The notes beneath the pieces were generated by a model, which saw only the letters and a program-made list of their open reading frames with translations, was not told the origin of the DNA and did no database searches. This document shows, in pieces, positions 34,582 to 43,943 of a stretch of 64,000 nt of DNA. The DNA lies in NCBI RefSeq assembly GCF_900177815.1, contig NZ_FXAZ01000008.1, forward strand, positions 124,001-188,000, given 5' to 3'. Position numbers and translations under genes: made by a program. Position 1 is the stretch's first letter, and every line of letters begins with the position of its first letter. Source of the stretch: Paenibacillus aquistagni. Its GTDB lineage: Bacteria; Bacillota; Bacilli; Paenibacillales; Paenibacillaceae.

Positions 34582-37500
34582 GAGCCACCTCCAGCTTGCG
34601 ATAGCGATCGACTGCCTCTTCGATAGACCATTCACCCTGCTTGATTCGATCGAATATCGTTAGCATAGATTCGCTAAATTCATCTTCAGCCTTGTCCGAT
34701 ATAAGGCTCTTCTGAGCGTGAAGGGTTCCTACAAGATCGTGCAGATGGCTGGTTAATCGTGCGATCGTCGGATAAGAGAACAGATCTGCAATGGAGATGA
34801 GATCCGGGAATGCTTGTTCCAAATGCTCCTGGACTCTTGTGATGAGTATGGAATCCCCGCCGATCTCGAAGAAATTGGCGTTAGCATCAATCTCCTCGTA
34901 GCCGAGCACCCATTTCCAAGCCTCCGTGACGACTTGCTCAATTTCCTCCCAAGCGTGCGGAATAAGAAGTTGCCCACTACTCGCTTCGCTTGAATGGACA
35001 TCCAATTGATGCTCCTTCAACGTTCCAAGGGAATTACGCGACATGCTCGGTTCCTGTGCTTTTCCCAAGGCAAGCTCTCTTGCCAGCTGCAGCTGTTGAG
35101 ATAAGCGGAATGGGAGCTTATCTTGAAGAGCAAATAAATGGCTCCCCCAATTCCAGAACCCAACATATGCTTGTTGGGATCGGCAATAGGATTGCAGCAG
35201 CTCCTGAAAGGCTCTAATCCCTTGATGTTCTGGCATGAAGCAGAACATCTCCTTCGATTCCGCGGAATCCGAAGCTTGAGTCTCCTCATGTATCCAAGCT
35301 GGCCAATTGATGACCAAGGTCTTCATGCCGGCACGATTCCGATAAGCGCTATAGGCATCCAAGTAGGCATTGCCTGCCGTATAAGGCCCTGATCCAACTC
35401 CGCCAACTAACGTAATCGCTGACGAGAACAGAACAAAGAAATCCGGTTCATCTTGTCTTGTGAACTGATCAAGCAAAAACGTGCCTGTCGTCTTTGCGGC
35501 AATTACGCCTTGCAGTTCCTCTCTCGTCAAGCGACTAATCAGATTGCCTTCAGATACCCCTGCCGCATGCACTACTCCTGCAATTCGCCCGTGCTGTCGA
35601 CGCAAGTCCTCCAGTGCCTGACGAAGCTGAGCCGGGTTCGCAGTATCCGCCTGAATCCAATCGACATGCGCACCTTGCCGCTCCATGCGGAGCACAGCGC
35701 GAATCGCACGCTTTAGCTTCTCATCTTGGCTTGCTTGTGCGAGCTCCGCCCATTGCCCTCTTGCTGGAGGCTGTGATCTGCCAAGCAGCGCAAGCCGCAC
35801 CGGCCCGCCCGCTTCATTGGCAAGCTGTTCTGCCATGAGCAGTCCAATATTCCCTGCTCCGCCCGTAATGACATACACACCTGCATTCGCTTCTTTGGAT
35901 GAAGAATCGGATGCTGGCTGCTGATGCTGGCGCTCGTCTTGCACCTCTATCGCAAGTGGCTCCACCCGCTCGACATAGCGTTTCCCTTGACGATAAGCGA
36001 CCACGAACTCCTTCGATGGCGATTGAAGCTCATTTACGATCGCTTCAGACAAGTCCGTATTCTCGTCAAGATCAATCCAGCGCAGCTTCAAGCTCGGACA
36101 TTCCCACACCAGCGCCTTGCTTAGTCCAATGGCTGCGCTGTGCTCAGGCAGAACGCGCGCTTGATCCGCAACGACTTCAGCGGCATAGGCAGAAAGCATC
36201 GTTAATGAGATCGCCGCTATATGGCGTTCTGCATGATGCGTTATCGCTTGAGCCAGCCGATACATCTGGTAGACTGTCTCATTCAGCCGCTGCTCATGCT
36301 CATCAATGCTGGCAGACTCGTCTGTCCAAGCTGTCAGCCGGGTGAGATCAATGATCTGCAGTTCGCGGTATTGAGCCTTGCTCGTCAGCTCTGCAAGCAG
36401 CTGCTCATACTGGCTGACATCGTCGCCAACCTGATAAGCTTGCTCGCTTAGCTGCTCGTAGCGCTCTCCTACAATGGCTTCAAACACCTCCGCACCAGCT
36501 TCAACGAAGCGATCGATCAAGCGTCGATCTGCCAACCGATCGCGATGCAGCAATAGATAGACTTTCTCCTCGAAGACAGAATCGGAGCCGCTGATTAAAG
36601 ATTCTGGACTCCACAAACGCTGATGGTAAAAATGCTTGTGCCCAGCCGCCGAAAGTGATGTCTCCCCTTCAAGCTTCTGCACTCCTCCCGAATCGCAGCC
36701 TCCACTGATACGAGATGACTCTCCCGGGCTCTTCATAACAGCAGCTGACATTCCCGCATTCACCTGCTTCAACTTCACCCAGCAGCGATGACGGTCAAAA
36801 GGATACGTCGGGAAACTGACTCTTCTTCTTCGTTCCTGCTTGTACAGCCGCTCCCCATTTATGTGCACACCCTTGGCAAAAAGCCGAGCAAGCTCTTCCC
36901 AGTTCGCATGATCTGGCCGATCAGACTGTAAGCATCTGTCGATCACAGTCTCAACTTCTGCTTGCAGCCTATCATGCTCCTGGTTGAGAGCATGGCTGTC
37001 GCTCACATAAAGGCCGCCATGCTCACCTATGTCGCCTTCATCTTGGTCCCATGCAGCATGCGAGCTTTTAAGGCGTTGAAGCTTGTCCACCACTTCTTGC
37101 ACCTGCTGTGCGATTAACGCCAGACGGTAACGGTAATGTCCGCGCCCCGTGCATAAGGTATAACATAAGTCGCCAAGATCAAGCTCAGGATGAGCGAGCA
37201 GCTCGTCCAGACTCGCATCGACGTATGACATGAGCGATGACTTCGACTGAGCAGATAGTGTAAATAAATGATATCTGCTCTCTTTGCTTGCAGATACTGT
37301 CCTCGGAGTGGGTGCCTCCTCCACAATGATATGGCAATTGGTGCCGCTGATGCCGAAGGAGCTGACACCGCTGCGGCGCGGATGGCTTCCCGCCTCCCAT
37401 TCCTGCAGTCGGTTGTTCACATAGACAGGAGATTCGGCAAAGTTAACGACTCGGTTCGGACGATCAAAGTGAAGCGTTGGGTAAAGGCGCTTATGCTTAA

Positions 37501-38662
37501 CGGATAACACGGCCTTCAGCAAGCCAGCAATTCCCGCTGTATTGTCCAGATGGCCAATACTGCTCTTAAGTGCCCCTATAGCACAGAATTGGCGCTTGTC
37601 AGTGAAGCGGCGGAAGGCTCGCTCCAACCCTTCGATCTCAATCGGGTCCCCTAACTTTGTGCCTGTTCCATGCGTCTCGATATATCCGATTGATTCCGGA
37701 TCAATGCCAGCACGCTTCCAAGCATCGGCTAGTACAGCCTCTTGCGCTTGAGCATTAGGCGCCGTAATGCCGACAGAGCCCCCATCCTGATTGACGGAGC
37801 TGCCCTTAATGACGGCATAGATATTGTCGCGGGCCTCAAGCGCTTGATCGAGCGGCTTCAGCATCATCACGACAACGCCTTCCCCAGTGCCTGTGCCATC
37901 TGCTTGGTCATCGAAGGTGCGTGCGCGAGCGGTGGAGGATTCAATGCCGACCTCGTATTCTCTTACTGGAACGAGATGCAGCTGAATACCTCCGACGATA
38001 GCAGCGTCGCACTCGCCATTGCGCATCGCTTGGCAGGCCAGATGAACGGCGACTAGCGAGGAGGAGCAAGTTGTATCAACGAGCAGACTCGGTCCTCTCA
38101 AGTCCATTAGATAAGAGAGGCGACTCGCAATAATAGGCCTTACGTTGCCTCCCATGGACATCGAGATGGCATCTGGCTCTACCTCGCGGATCAGCTTCAA
38201 GTAATCGGCATCCGAGCCATACCCTATATAGACACCGGTTCTACTGCCGTTAAGCGTGCCTCCTCCGTAGCCCGCATCCTCGATGGCACGCCAGGCTGTC
38301 TCCAGAAAGAGCCGTTGATTCGGGTCCATAAGACTCGCTTCACGCGGCGACAGCTTGAAAAAGGAGTAATCAAACTTATCAATCTCATTCAGATACGCCG
38401 CTTCGCCATAGACCACGGAATCTAGATCGGTACCGATGTGCTTGAAGTATAAATCCGTATCCTGCTTGCGAGCATGAGGAAGCGGACGAATGCAATCCCT
38501 GCCTGAGCGAAGATTGTGTTCAAATTGTTCGACCGTATCAGCAAGCGGAAGCTTAACCGCCACTCCGATGATGGCAATATCTTGATTCGATGTACGATCG
38601 AAGGCAACATCCTCCAGCTCAGCAGCAGGCCTCCGGTTTAATTTTATGGACTGAAAATCCAC
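34574..38662 (-). CDS. Trans-AT-type PKS module: KS-KR-ACP
   Basis: The GTG at 38662 is chosen because GGAGGTGAT precedes it; an earlier GTG at 38677 lies inside that site. The protein has 1362 aa. The KS has catalytic Cys near residue 199 (DTTCSSSLVA) and both His (IETHGTGTKLGDP, LKSSIGHLDNTAG). A KR structural half is followed by the catalytic KR with NADPH motif VITGGAGNIGLLM, FSSAITLVGG and the Tyr/Asn segment PYTAGNAYLDAYS. The stereochemical motif (HAAGVSEGN) is not a standard LDD, so hydroxyl configuration is open. A carrier domain (FFEIGGDSILITRV) and a short docking-like tail end the protein. No AT is present; malonate would come from the AT at 38743. The KS should extend the aminoacyl chain from the upstream NRPS, giving a beta-hydroxy-gamma-amino acyl unit. 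Confidence 0.9.
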   Translation of the reverse strand: MDFQSIKLNRRPAAELEDVAFDRTSNQDIAIIGVAVKLPLADTVEQFEHNLRSGRDCIRPLPHARKQDTDLYFKHIGTDLDSVVYGEAAYLNEIDKFDYSFFKLSPREASLMDPNQRLFLETAWRAIEDAGYGGGTLNGSRTGVYIGYGSDADYLKLIREVEPDAISMSMGGNVRPIIASRLSYLMDLRGPSLLVDTTCSSSLVAVHLACQAMRNGECDAAIVGGIQLHLVPVREYEVGIESSTARARTFDDQADGTGTGEGVVVMMLKPLDQALEARDNIYAVIKGSSVNQDGGSVGITAPNAQAQEAVLADAWKRAGIDPESIGYIETHGTGTKLGDPIEIEGLERAFRRFTDKRQFCAIGALKSSIGHLDNTAGIAGLLKAVLSVKHKRLYPTLHFDRPNRVVNFAESPVYVNNRLQEWEAGSHPRRSGVSSFGISGTNCHIIVEEAPTPRTVSASKESRYHLFTLSAQSKSSLMSYVDASLDELLAHPELDLGDLCYTLCTGRGHYRYRLALIAQQVQEVVDKLQRLKSSHAAWDQDEGDIGEHGGLYVSDSHALNQEHDRLQAEVETVIDRCLQSDRPDHANWEELARLFAKGVHINGERLYKQERRRRVSFPTYPFDRHRCWVKLKQVNAGMSAAVMKSPGESSRISGGCDSGGVQKLEGETSLSAAGHKHFYHQRLWSPESLISGSDSVFEEKVYLLLHRDRLADRRLIDRFVEAGAEVFEAIVGERYEQLSEQAYQVGDDVSQYEQLLAELTSKAQYRELQIIDLTRLTAWTDESASIDEHEQRLNETVYQMYRLAQAITHHAERHIAAISLTMLSAYAAEVVADQARVLPEHSAAIGLSKALVWECPSLKLRWIDLDENTDLSEAIVNELQSPSKEFVVAYRQGKRYVERVEPLAIEVQDERQHQQPASDSSSKEANAGVYVITGGAGNIGLLMAEQLANEAGGPVRLALLGRSQPPARGQWAELAQASQDEKLKRAIRAVLRMERQGAHVDWIQADTANPAQLRQALEDLRRQHGRIAGVVHAAGVSEGNLISRLTREELQGVIAAKTTGTFLLDQFTRQDEPDFFVLFSSAITLVGGVGSGPYTAGNAYLDAYSAYRNRAGMKTLVINWPAWIHEETQASDSAESKEMFCFMPEHQGIRAFQELLQSYCRSQQAYVGFWNWGSHLFALQDKLPFRLSQQLQLARELALGKAQEPSMSRNSLGTLKEHQLDVHSSEASSGQLLIPHAWEEIEQVVTEAWKWVLGYEEIDANANFFEIGGDSILITRVQEHLEQAFPDLISIADLFSYPTIARLTSHLHDLVGTLHAQKSLISDKAEDEFSESMLTIFDRIKQGEWSIEEAVDRYRKLEVAHG

Positions 38663-38742
38663 CCCGATCACCTCCACACATATTCAAGCTTGTCTTCTCT
38701 ATATGGTTTGGAGAGAACTGAACGTCATTGGGCCGCAGCTTC

Positions 38743-40020
38743 TTAATGGCTCTCCTGCTGCAAAAGAGAAGAGAACAGCTCCGTGGTGCCCGTTAATCTC
38801 AGAATCTCTGCAAAACGCTCCTGCTGTTCCTGTTCAGGGACCCTCTTCGTCACAAACATCTGCCGCAAATGCTCCAGCGCCTCCTGCATCTGCTCTTTTG
38901 TCGGCTCTTCTCCTGACTCATCCAGCTGCTGCTGCAAATGCTGAACCTGACGGTAAGGGGCAACAAAGCCTCGCTCATATTCCTCCAGGTCCCAGTTGCG
39001 ATTGCGCGTGCATACCGCTGCTGCGAGGCATCGGGTAACCACATTGTTTGTCCGTCGGCGCTTTGCTTCATCTTTTATCTCGCCTGCCAGCTCTTCTTTA
39101 AGTTGTCCCCGCTCCAACGTCTTCTCATAGGGATAACAGGTGATACTCTTCGCATCCGTCCTTACGAATTGGGTCAGTACCTGCTTTGGCCCTAATTCAG
39201 CTGCCACAGCCACTCCCGCAGCCAGCAGCTCCCTCATCGTCAGGTCCCAACGGACAGGGGCAGTCAGCTGCTTGGTAAGATACGGTACGATCTGTTCGAG
39301 AGATTCATAGGGCTTGCCCGTCACATTGGACAGCACCGGCCATCTGAATGGGTGGTAGGTGCAAGCAGCCAACTCCTCCTCAAATCGAGCAGCTGCGTCC
39401 TGCATGAGTGGACTATGGAACGGTGCGCTCACCTTTAGAAATGCAATACGCGCTCCTCCTTGCTCCAACTGCTTGGCAGCAGCTTCAACAGCCTCCCGAT
39501 GGCCGGAGATGACAAGCTGAGTGGATGAGTTGTAGTTGGAGATAACGACAGAACGGTTCATATCAGCCGATACGTTTAGACAGGTTCGTTCAACCTGCTC
39601 AGGCTGGCTGCCCATAATGGCACACATAGCGCCAAGACCCTCCGCTGCCGCCTCCTGCATAAGCTGTCCGCGTCTTCGAACGAGCCTAAGCGCATCTGCA
39701 AAAGGGATCGCCCCTGCACTGGTCAGCGCAGAAAACTCACCTAAGCTGTGTCCGGCCAAGCAAATCGGTTCCACGCCAATGTCATCCATGTAAGCATGAA
39801 AAAGCGCTGTACTGACAGCGAGCAGCGCTGGCTGAGCGTTCTCCGTTCGGGTCAGCTCCTCCGTGCTGCCTTGAAAGATCAACTGCTGAAGATCCAGACC
39901 TAGAACTTCACTCGCCTCCGCGAATAATTCCCTTGCTGCCGCCGATTCATCGAGCAGTTCCTTGCCCATTCCAATATATTGAGAGCCTTGACCAGGAAAT
40001 AATAACGCCAGCTTTCTCAT
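38743..40020 (-). CDS. Discrete malonyl-CoA acyltransferase (trans-AT)
   Basis: A 425-aa protein from the ATG at 40020 (AAGGGGGAAG upstream; an earlier ATG at 40038 overlaps the NRPS stop). It has FPGQGSQYIGMG (8-19), catalytic Ser92 in LAGHSLGEFSAL, and the His region SAPFHSPLM. This is the FabD-like pattern for malonyl-CoA. Residues after about 300 form a charged helical extension absent from FabD, with many Glu/Gln, perhaps for docking with the PKS. It supplies malonyl units to the two AT-less KS modules encoded downstream. Confidence 0.92.
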   Translation of the reverse strand: MRKLALLFPGQGSQYIGMGKELLDESAAARELFAEASEVLGLDLQQLIFQGSTEELTRTENAQPALLAVSTALFHAYMDDIGVEPICLAGHSLGEFSALTSAGAIPFADALRLVRRRGQLMQEAAAEGLGAMCAIMGSQPEQVERTCLNVSADMNRSVVISNYNSSTQLVISGHREAVEAAAKQLEQGGARIAFLKVSAPFHSPLMQDAAARFEEELAACTYHPFRWPVLSNVTGKPYESLEQIVPYLTKQLTAPVRWDLTMRELLAAGVAVAAELGPKQVLTQFVRTDAKSITCYPYEKTLERGQLKEELAGEIKDEAKRRRTNNVVTRCLAAAVCTRNRNWDLEEYERGFVAPYRQVQHLQQQLDESGEEPTKEQMQEALEHLRQMFVTKRVPEQEQQERFAEILRLTGTTELFSSLLQQESH

Positions 40021-40034
40021 GAAACTTCCCCCTT

Positions 40035-43000
40035 TCATGACACCACACGACTAGAGATCAATTGGCGCAGCAAATCGATATAACTATCAACAAGCATCTG
40101 AACTTCGTCTCTGGCTAGCCGGTTATCATTGAACTTGATGACGACCGACATCTCGTTTTGTTCGGTTATATCTTCAATTCCGATTGTGAGGTCGTATATT
40201 TCCAGCAATCCAGCGTCGATCTCAAGCTCTTGCTGGCTTAGCATTAATGGCAATAGGTCATGCTCGCGCTTTATATTGGAAGCTGCGCGCAGCTGTTGGA
40301 TGGAGTAGGAAGAAGCATGGACATTTGTTCTACGCTGATGCACGCTGTGGAACAACTCGTCAAAGCCGTTGATGGCATCTCGATCCAGCCGTATCGAGAT
40401 CGCCTCTGTTCCTCCTTCAAGCAGGAACTGTATCGCCGAATGCGGCTGTTCATTCCATTCGCTTAAGAGATAGAGGAACATGCCTGCAAGCACATCGAGA
40501 GCCTCTGCCTTCGACTCCGCTGCCATCGCATGGATCGGCTGGCGAAGCTGTTCTTGCAAGTAGAAGCGAATGCTTACCATTCCGCTGCCATTGCGCTGCT
40601 TGCGGAACAAGCTTGGAGGCATTTCTTGAACATCAAGCTCAAGCGGTTGACTCTCTACCTTGCCTCTCCCCTCTCTCTCGTCGATCCATGCCGCCAGCTT
40701 GGCAATCGTCGTATAAGAGAATAGATCCACGATCTGAATGCCGAAAGCATACTCCTTCTCCAGCTTGGCATGAAGCTGCATGAGCAGGATAGAGTTGCCT
40801 CCAAGGTCAAAGAAATGCTCATGGATCCCTACCTGCGATAGCCCAAGAACCTCCTGCCATACACGGCGAATCTTGCTTTCTGTCTCACTGGCATGATGGG
40901 CCTCTATGCCTTCCGACTGCTCTGCGACCATTGGCTTTGCGATAAGCATGAGCTGCTGGCGATCAAGCTTGCCGTTGGTCGTCATCGGCACATGGTCCAC
41001 CTGATAGAACTGCTGTGGAATCATGTAAACCGGCAATGTGGCGGCCAATGCTTCTCGAAGCTCCCTGACAGCCGCTTCAGCGCTCAGCTTCACAAAGGCA
41101 GTCAGCATCCTTATTCCATGCTCATCTGTCTGCGGCAGAACAATCGCCTCTGCCACCGCTTCATGATGAAGCAAGCAGGATTCCACCTCGCCCAGCTCGA
41201 TCCGGTAGCCGCGAATCTTGACCTGCTGATCCTTTCTGCCTACATAAAGCAGACTTCCATCCGAACGCCATGCCCCCATATCGCCTGTTCGGTACATTCG
41301 TGCCCCTGCTTGATAAGGATCATCAACGAAGGCTTGCGCATTCAGCTCAGGCCGGTTCAGGTATTCCCTTGCCACACCTGCGCCTGCAATGCAGATCTCG
41401 CCCGCTACCCCGATAGGAGCTGGGTGGCCGTAGCCATCAAGGACGTATACGCGGTAGCCGAGAATCGGCTTGCCGATCGGAATGCTGTCAATGCCGACCT
41501 TGCTGACCGTGCTCATCTTACAGTCCTGCTCCCCTGCTGGCTCTTCATATCGATGATAGGTCGCGCATACCGTTGCTTCAGTCGGACCATACGTATTGTA
41601 GACCTCAGCTCTATGAGACAGCTCCTGCATATACTCTGGCTTCAGCACATCGCCGCCGCTGATAAATACACGAACGCTATCCATGCCCGCTTGCTTATTT
41701 AGCTCATTCATTAAGAGCGGCGAGCATGATACGAAGGTAATCTGATGCTGATGGATTCGTTCCACGAGCTTCGGCATGTCGAGCACTTCCAGCTTGGTCG
41801 CCACGACGACCTTTCCTCCAGTCAGCAGCACAGGGTATACTTCCTCTACAAATTGATCGAAGGAGCAGGAGGCTTGCTGCAAGAATACATCCTCTTGATT
41901 CAGCTGGAATTCATGCAGGAAGGCATCAACGTACGCTAGAAGATTGCGATGCTCGACGACAACCCCTTTTGGAACTCCAGTAGAGCCGGAGGTATACAGA
42001 ATGTAAGCCGCATCGTTAGACTTGGGCATGGATTGTGGCGGCATCACAAGCTCTTCATCCTGTTCTGTCCTACACAAATCTGTATCCGTCATGTTCATGA
42101 TGGCGCCTGCAAATGAGATAGAGGCTGGCAGTGAAGCTTCCGTTGTAATCACCATTCTCGGAGCACAGTCATCCAGAATCTGCTGAACCCGTCCAGGCGC
42201 ATAGTCAGCGTCTATCGGCACGTAAGCTGCGCCTGACTTCAGCACTCCAAGCATCGCTATAATGAGCTTCTCGGAGCGATCCAGCCAGATCGCTACGGGC
42301 TCGCCCGCCTGAACCCCTAAGAAACGAAGGCGGCTGGCTACCTGATTGGCAGCCTTATTAAGCTCCTCATACGTTAAGCTGTGATCCCCACAATGAATCG
42401 CGATACGGTGCGGAGTCTGTTCGGCCTGCAGCTCGAATCGGGCATGAATCGTATCCGTATTCGGGCTTACTGCCTTATCCTCAACCATTGGACCTTGCGA
42501 GAAGGTATCGAGAAGCAGCGTACGCTCCTCGTCTGTCAGTAGATCCAGCTCTCGAATGCGGAGCTCATCTTGCTCCATGATCTGCTCGATCATCTTCACG
42601 AAGTGTGTACCCAATCTTCTTACCATCGAATGAGAGAACGAAGCTGCTGCATAAGCAAAATCCACTTCTAGTTCTCCGCTGCGAAGCGGCTGGATCCCGA
42701 TTGTCATCCCATAATGAGTCGATTCTTCCATCGCATAGCGTTCGATTCGAAGCGGACCGCCCTCGCCAAGGGTTCGATCGAGTGGATAATTCTCCACCAC
42801 CATGATCGTATTGAACAGAGGCGCATGAGAGTCAGCACCGCTATAGCCGCTGATCTCCACCAATGGAGTTAGCTCATGCTCCATCCGGCGAATGAGCTTG
42901 GCATTCACATTTCGAACCAGTTGATGAACGCTGTCCTCGGCTTGCCAGCTGACTCGGATCGGGATCGTATTGATGAACAATCCGATCATCTCTTCCACGC

Positions 43001-43901
43001 CTGCAAGCTCCGGGGGACGACCCGACACTGTCGTTCCGAAAAGCACATCCTCGCTCTTGCTGTACCTTCCTAGAAGCAGGCCCCATGCTGTATACAGCAA
43101 TGCAGCCAAAGTCACTTGATGCCGCTGCGTGTACGTCGTTATCGCTTCGGCCTTTACCTTAGGAAGGAGAACGCTATACCGTTCTTCTGCCGACCCTTTT
43201 GCCCCTGCTGCCCATTGGTCTGACTCATCGTCGTGGTGAACGTCAAGAAAGGTGCGTTCCTGCCATCCTGCCAGCTCCTGCTCCCAATAGGCCTGCTGGC
43301 TCCTTTTATCTTCTTGCTTCAGCAGCTGCACGTACCGCTTGAATGGCGTCTTGCGACGCTCAACCAGCAGCCGCGCCTCTCCTTCAGCATTCGCTTGATA
43401 GGCTTCCAAGAACTCCTTCAGCAGAACGCCGTTGCTCCAGCCATCGAACAAGATATGATGCCAGGTCATTACCAACTCGCACGCCTCATCTGGCAGCAAG
43501 CACAGCATCATTCGCATCGGCGCGACTTCAAGATTAAGTTCCTTGCTGCGGTCCTTGCACTTGATCTCCTCGACCATAGCATCCGACTGCTCCGATGAGC
43601 ATTGGCTGTAATCGTGTACTTCTATTGGAATCTCATGCTCCTTCAGCACGATCTGAATCGGCTTCTCCAGCCTCTCCCAGCGATATACCGTTCGAAGCAG
43701 CTCATTGACTCGCGCTACGTCCTGCCAAGCCTGCTTGAAGGTTGCAACACAGCAGCTGCCCGCCATGCGAAGTGCGAATTGCTGGGTATAGTGCCCCTTG
43801 TTTTGACCACTCCGGTAATGAAACAAGAGCCCTTCCTGCAGTGGAGTCAAAGCCATGATGTCCTCCACATTTGTTTTATCCAATGGGTTGGAACCGCTCA
43901 T
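40035..43901 (-). CDS. NRPS: C-A-PCP plus truncated condensation lobe, Lys-like specificity
   Basis: A 1288-aa protein. The C domain (about 12-450) has HHILFDG (148-154) and opens LTPLQEGLLFHY, typical of DCL domains that accept a D-residue from an upstream epimerisation module. The A domain (about 485-985) has YTSGSTGVPKG and TNGKLDR. Aligning with GrsA PheA gives the pocket D682-Q683-E686-S725-I747-G749-T770-V778-C779-K978, close to the Lys code as I remember it from bacitracin synthetase. PCP Ser1037 is in FFDLGGNSILLM. The last ~180 residues (1105-1288) resemble only the C-terminal lobe of a condensation domain and lack HHxxxDG. It overlaps the AT gene region by 4 bp if the AT's upstream start is used. 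It should add a basic amino acid to acyl-D-Asn. Confidence 0.88.
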   Translation of the reverse strand: MSGSNPLDKTNVEDIMALTPLQEGLLFHYRSGQNKGHYTQQFALRMAGSCCVATFKQAWQDVARVNELLRTVYRWERLEKPIQIVLKEHEIPIEVHDYSQCSSEQSDAMVEEIKCKDRSKELNLEVAPMRMMLCLLPDEACELVMTWHHILFDGWSNGVLLKEFLEAYQANAEGEARLLVERRKTPFKRYVQLLKQEDKRSQQAYWEQELAGWQERTFLDVHHDDESDQWAAGAKGSAEERYSVLLPKVKAEAITTYTQRHQVTLAALLYTAWGLLLGRYSKSEDVLFGTTVSGRPPELAGVEEMIGLFINTIPIRVSWQAEDSVHQLVRNVNAKLIRRMEHELTPLVEISGYSGADSHAPLFNTIMVVENYPLDRTLGEGGPLRIERYAMEESTHYGMTIGIQPLRSGELEVDFAYAAASFSHSMVRRLGTHFVKMIEQIMEQDELRIRELDLLTDEERTLLLDTFSQGPMVEDKAVSPNTDTIHARFELQAEQTPHRIAIHCGDHSLTYEELNKAANQVASRLRFLGVQAGEPVAIWLDRSEKLIIAMLGVLKSGAAYVPIDADYAPGRVQQILDDCAPRMVITTEASLPASISFAGAIMNMTDTDLCRTEQDEELVMPPQSMPKSNDAAYILYTSGSTGVPKGVVVEHRNLLAYVDAFLHEFQLNQEDVFLQQASCSFDQFVEEVYPVLLTGGKVVVATKLEVLDMPKLVERIHQHQITFVSCSPLLMNELNKQAGMDSVRVFISGGDVLKPEYMQELSHRAEVYNTYGPTEATVCATYHRYEEPAGEQDCKMSTVSKVGIDSIPIGKPILGYRVYVLDGYGHPAPIGVAGEICIAGAGVAREYLNRPELNAQAFVDDPYQAGARMYRTGDMGAWRSDGSLLYVGRKDQQVKIRGYRIELGEVESCLLHHEAVAEAIVLPQTDEHGIRMLTAFVKLSAEAAVRELREALAATLPVYMIPQQFYQVDHVPMTTNGKLDRQQLMLIAKPMVAEQSEGIEAHHASETESKIRRVWQEVLGLSQVGIHEHFFDLGGNSILLMQLHAKLEKEYAFGIQIVDLFSYTTIAKLAAWIDEREGRGKVESQPLELDVQEMPPSLFRKQRNGSGMVSIRFYLQEQLRQPIHAMAAESKAEALDVLAGMFLYLLSEWNEQPHSAIQFLLEGGTEAISIRLDRDAINGFDELFHSVHQRRTNVHASSYSIQQLRAASNIKREHDLLPLMLSQQELEIDAGLLEIYDLTIGIEDITEQNEMSVVIKFNDNRLARDEVQMLVDSYIDLLRQLISSRVVS

Positions 43902-43943
43902 ATCGCTTCATCCTCTCCTACCAGCCAGTTCATTCCCTGGGCG

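Noticed and set aside
40893-41702. A 269-codon plus-strand open frame
   Set aside because: Antisense to the adenylation domain of the NRPS, whose core motifs are intact; composition is Cys/His-rich and unlike protein.
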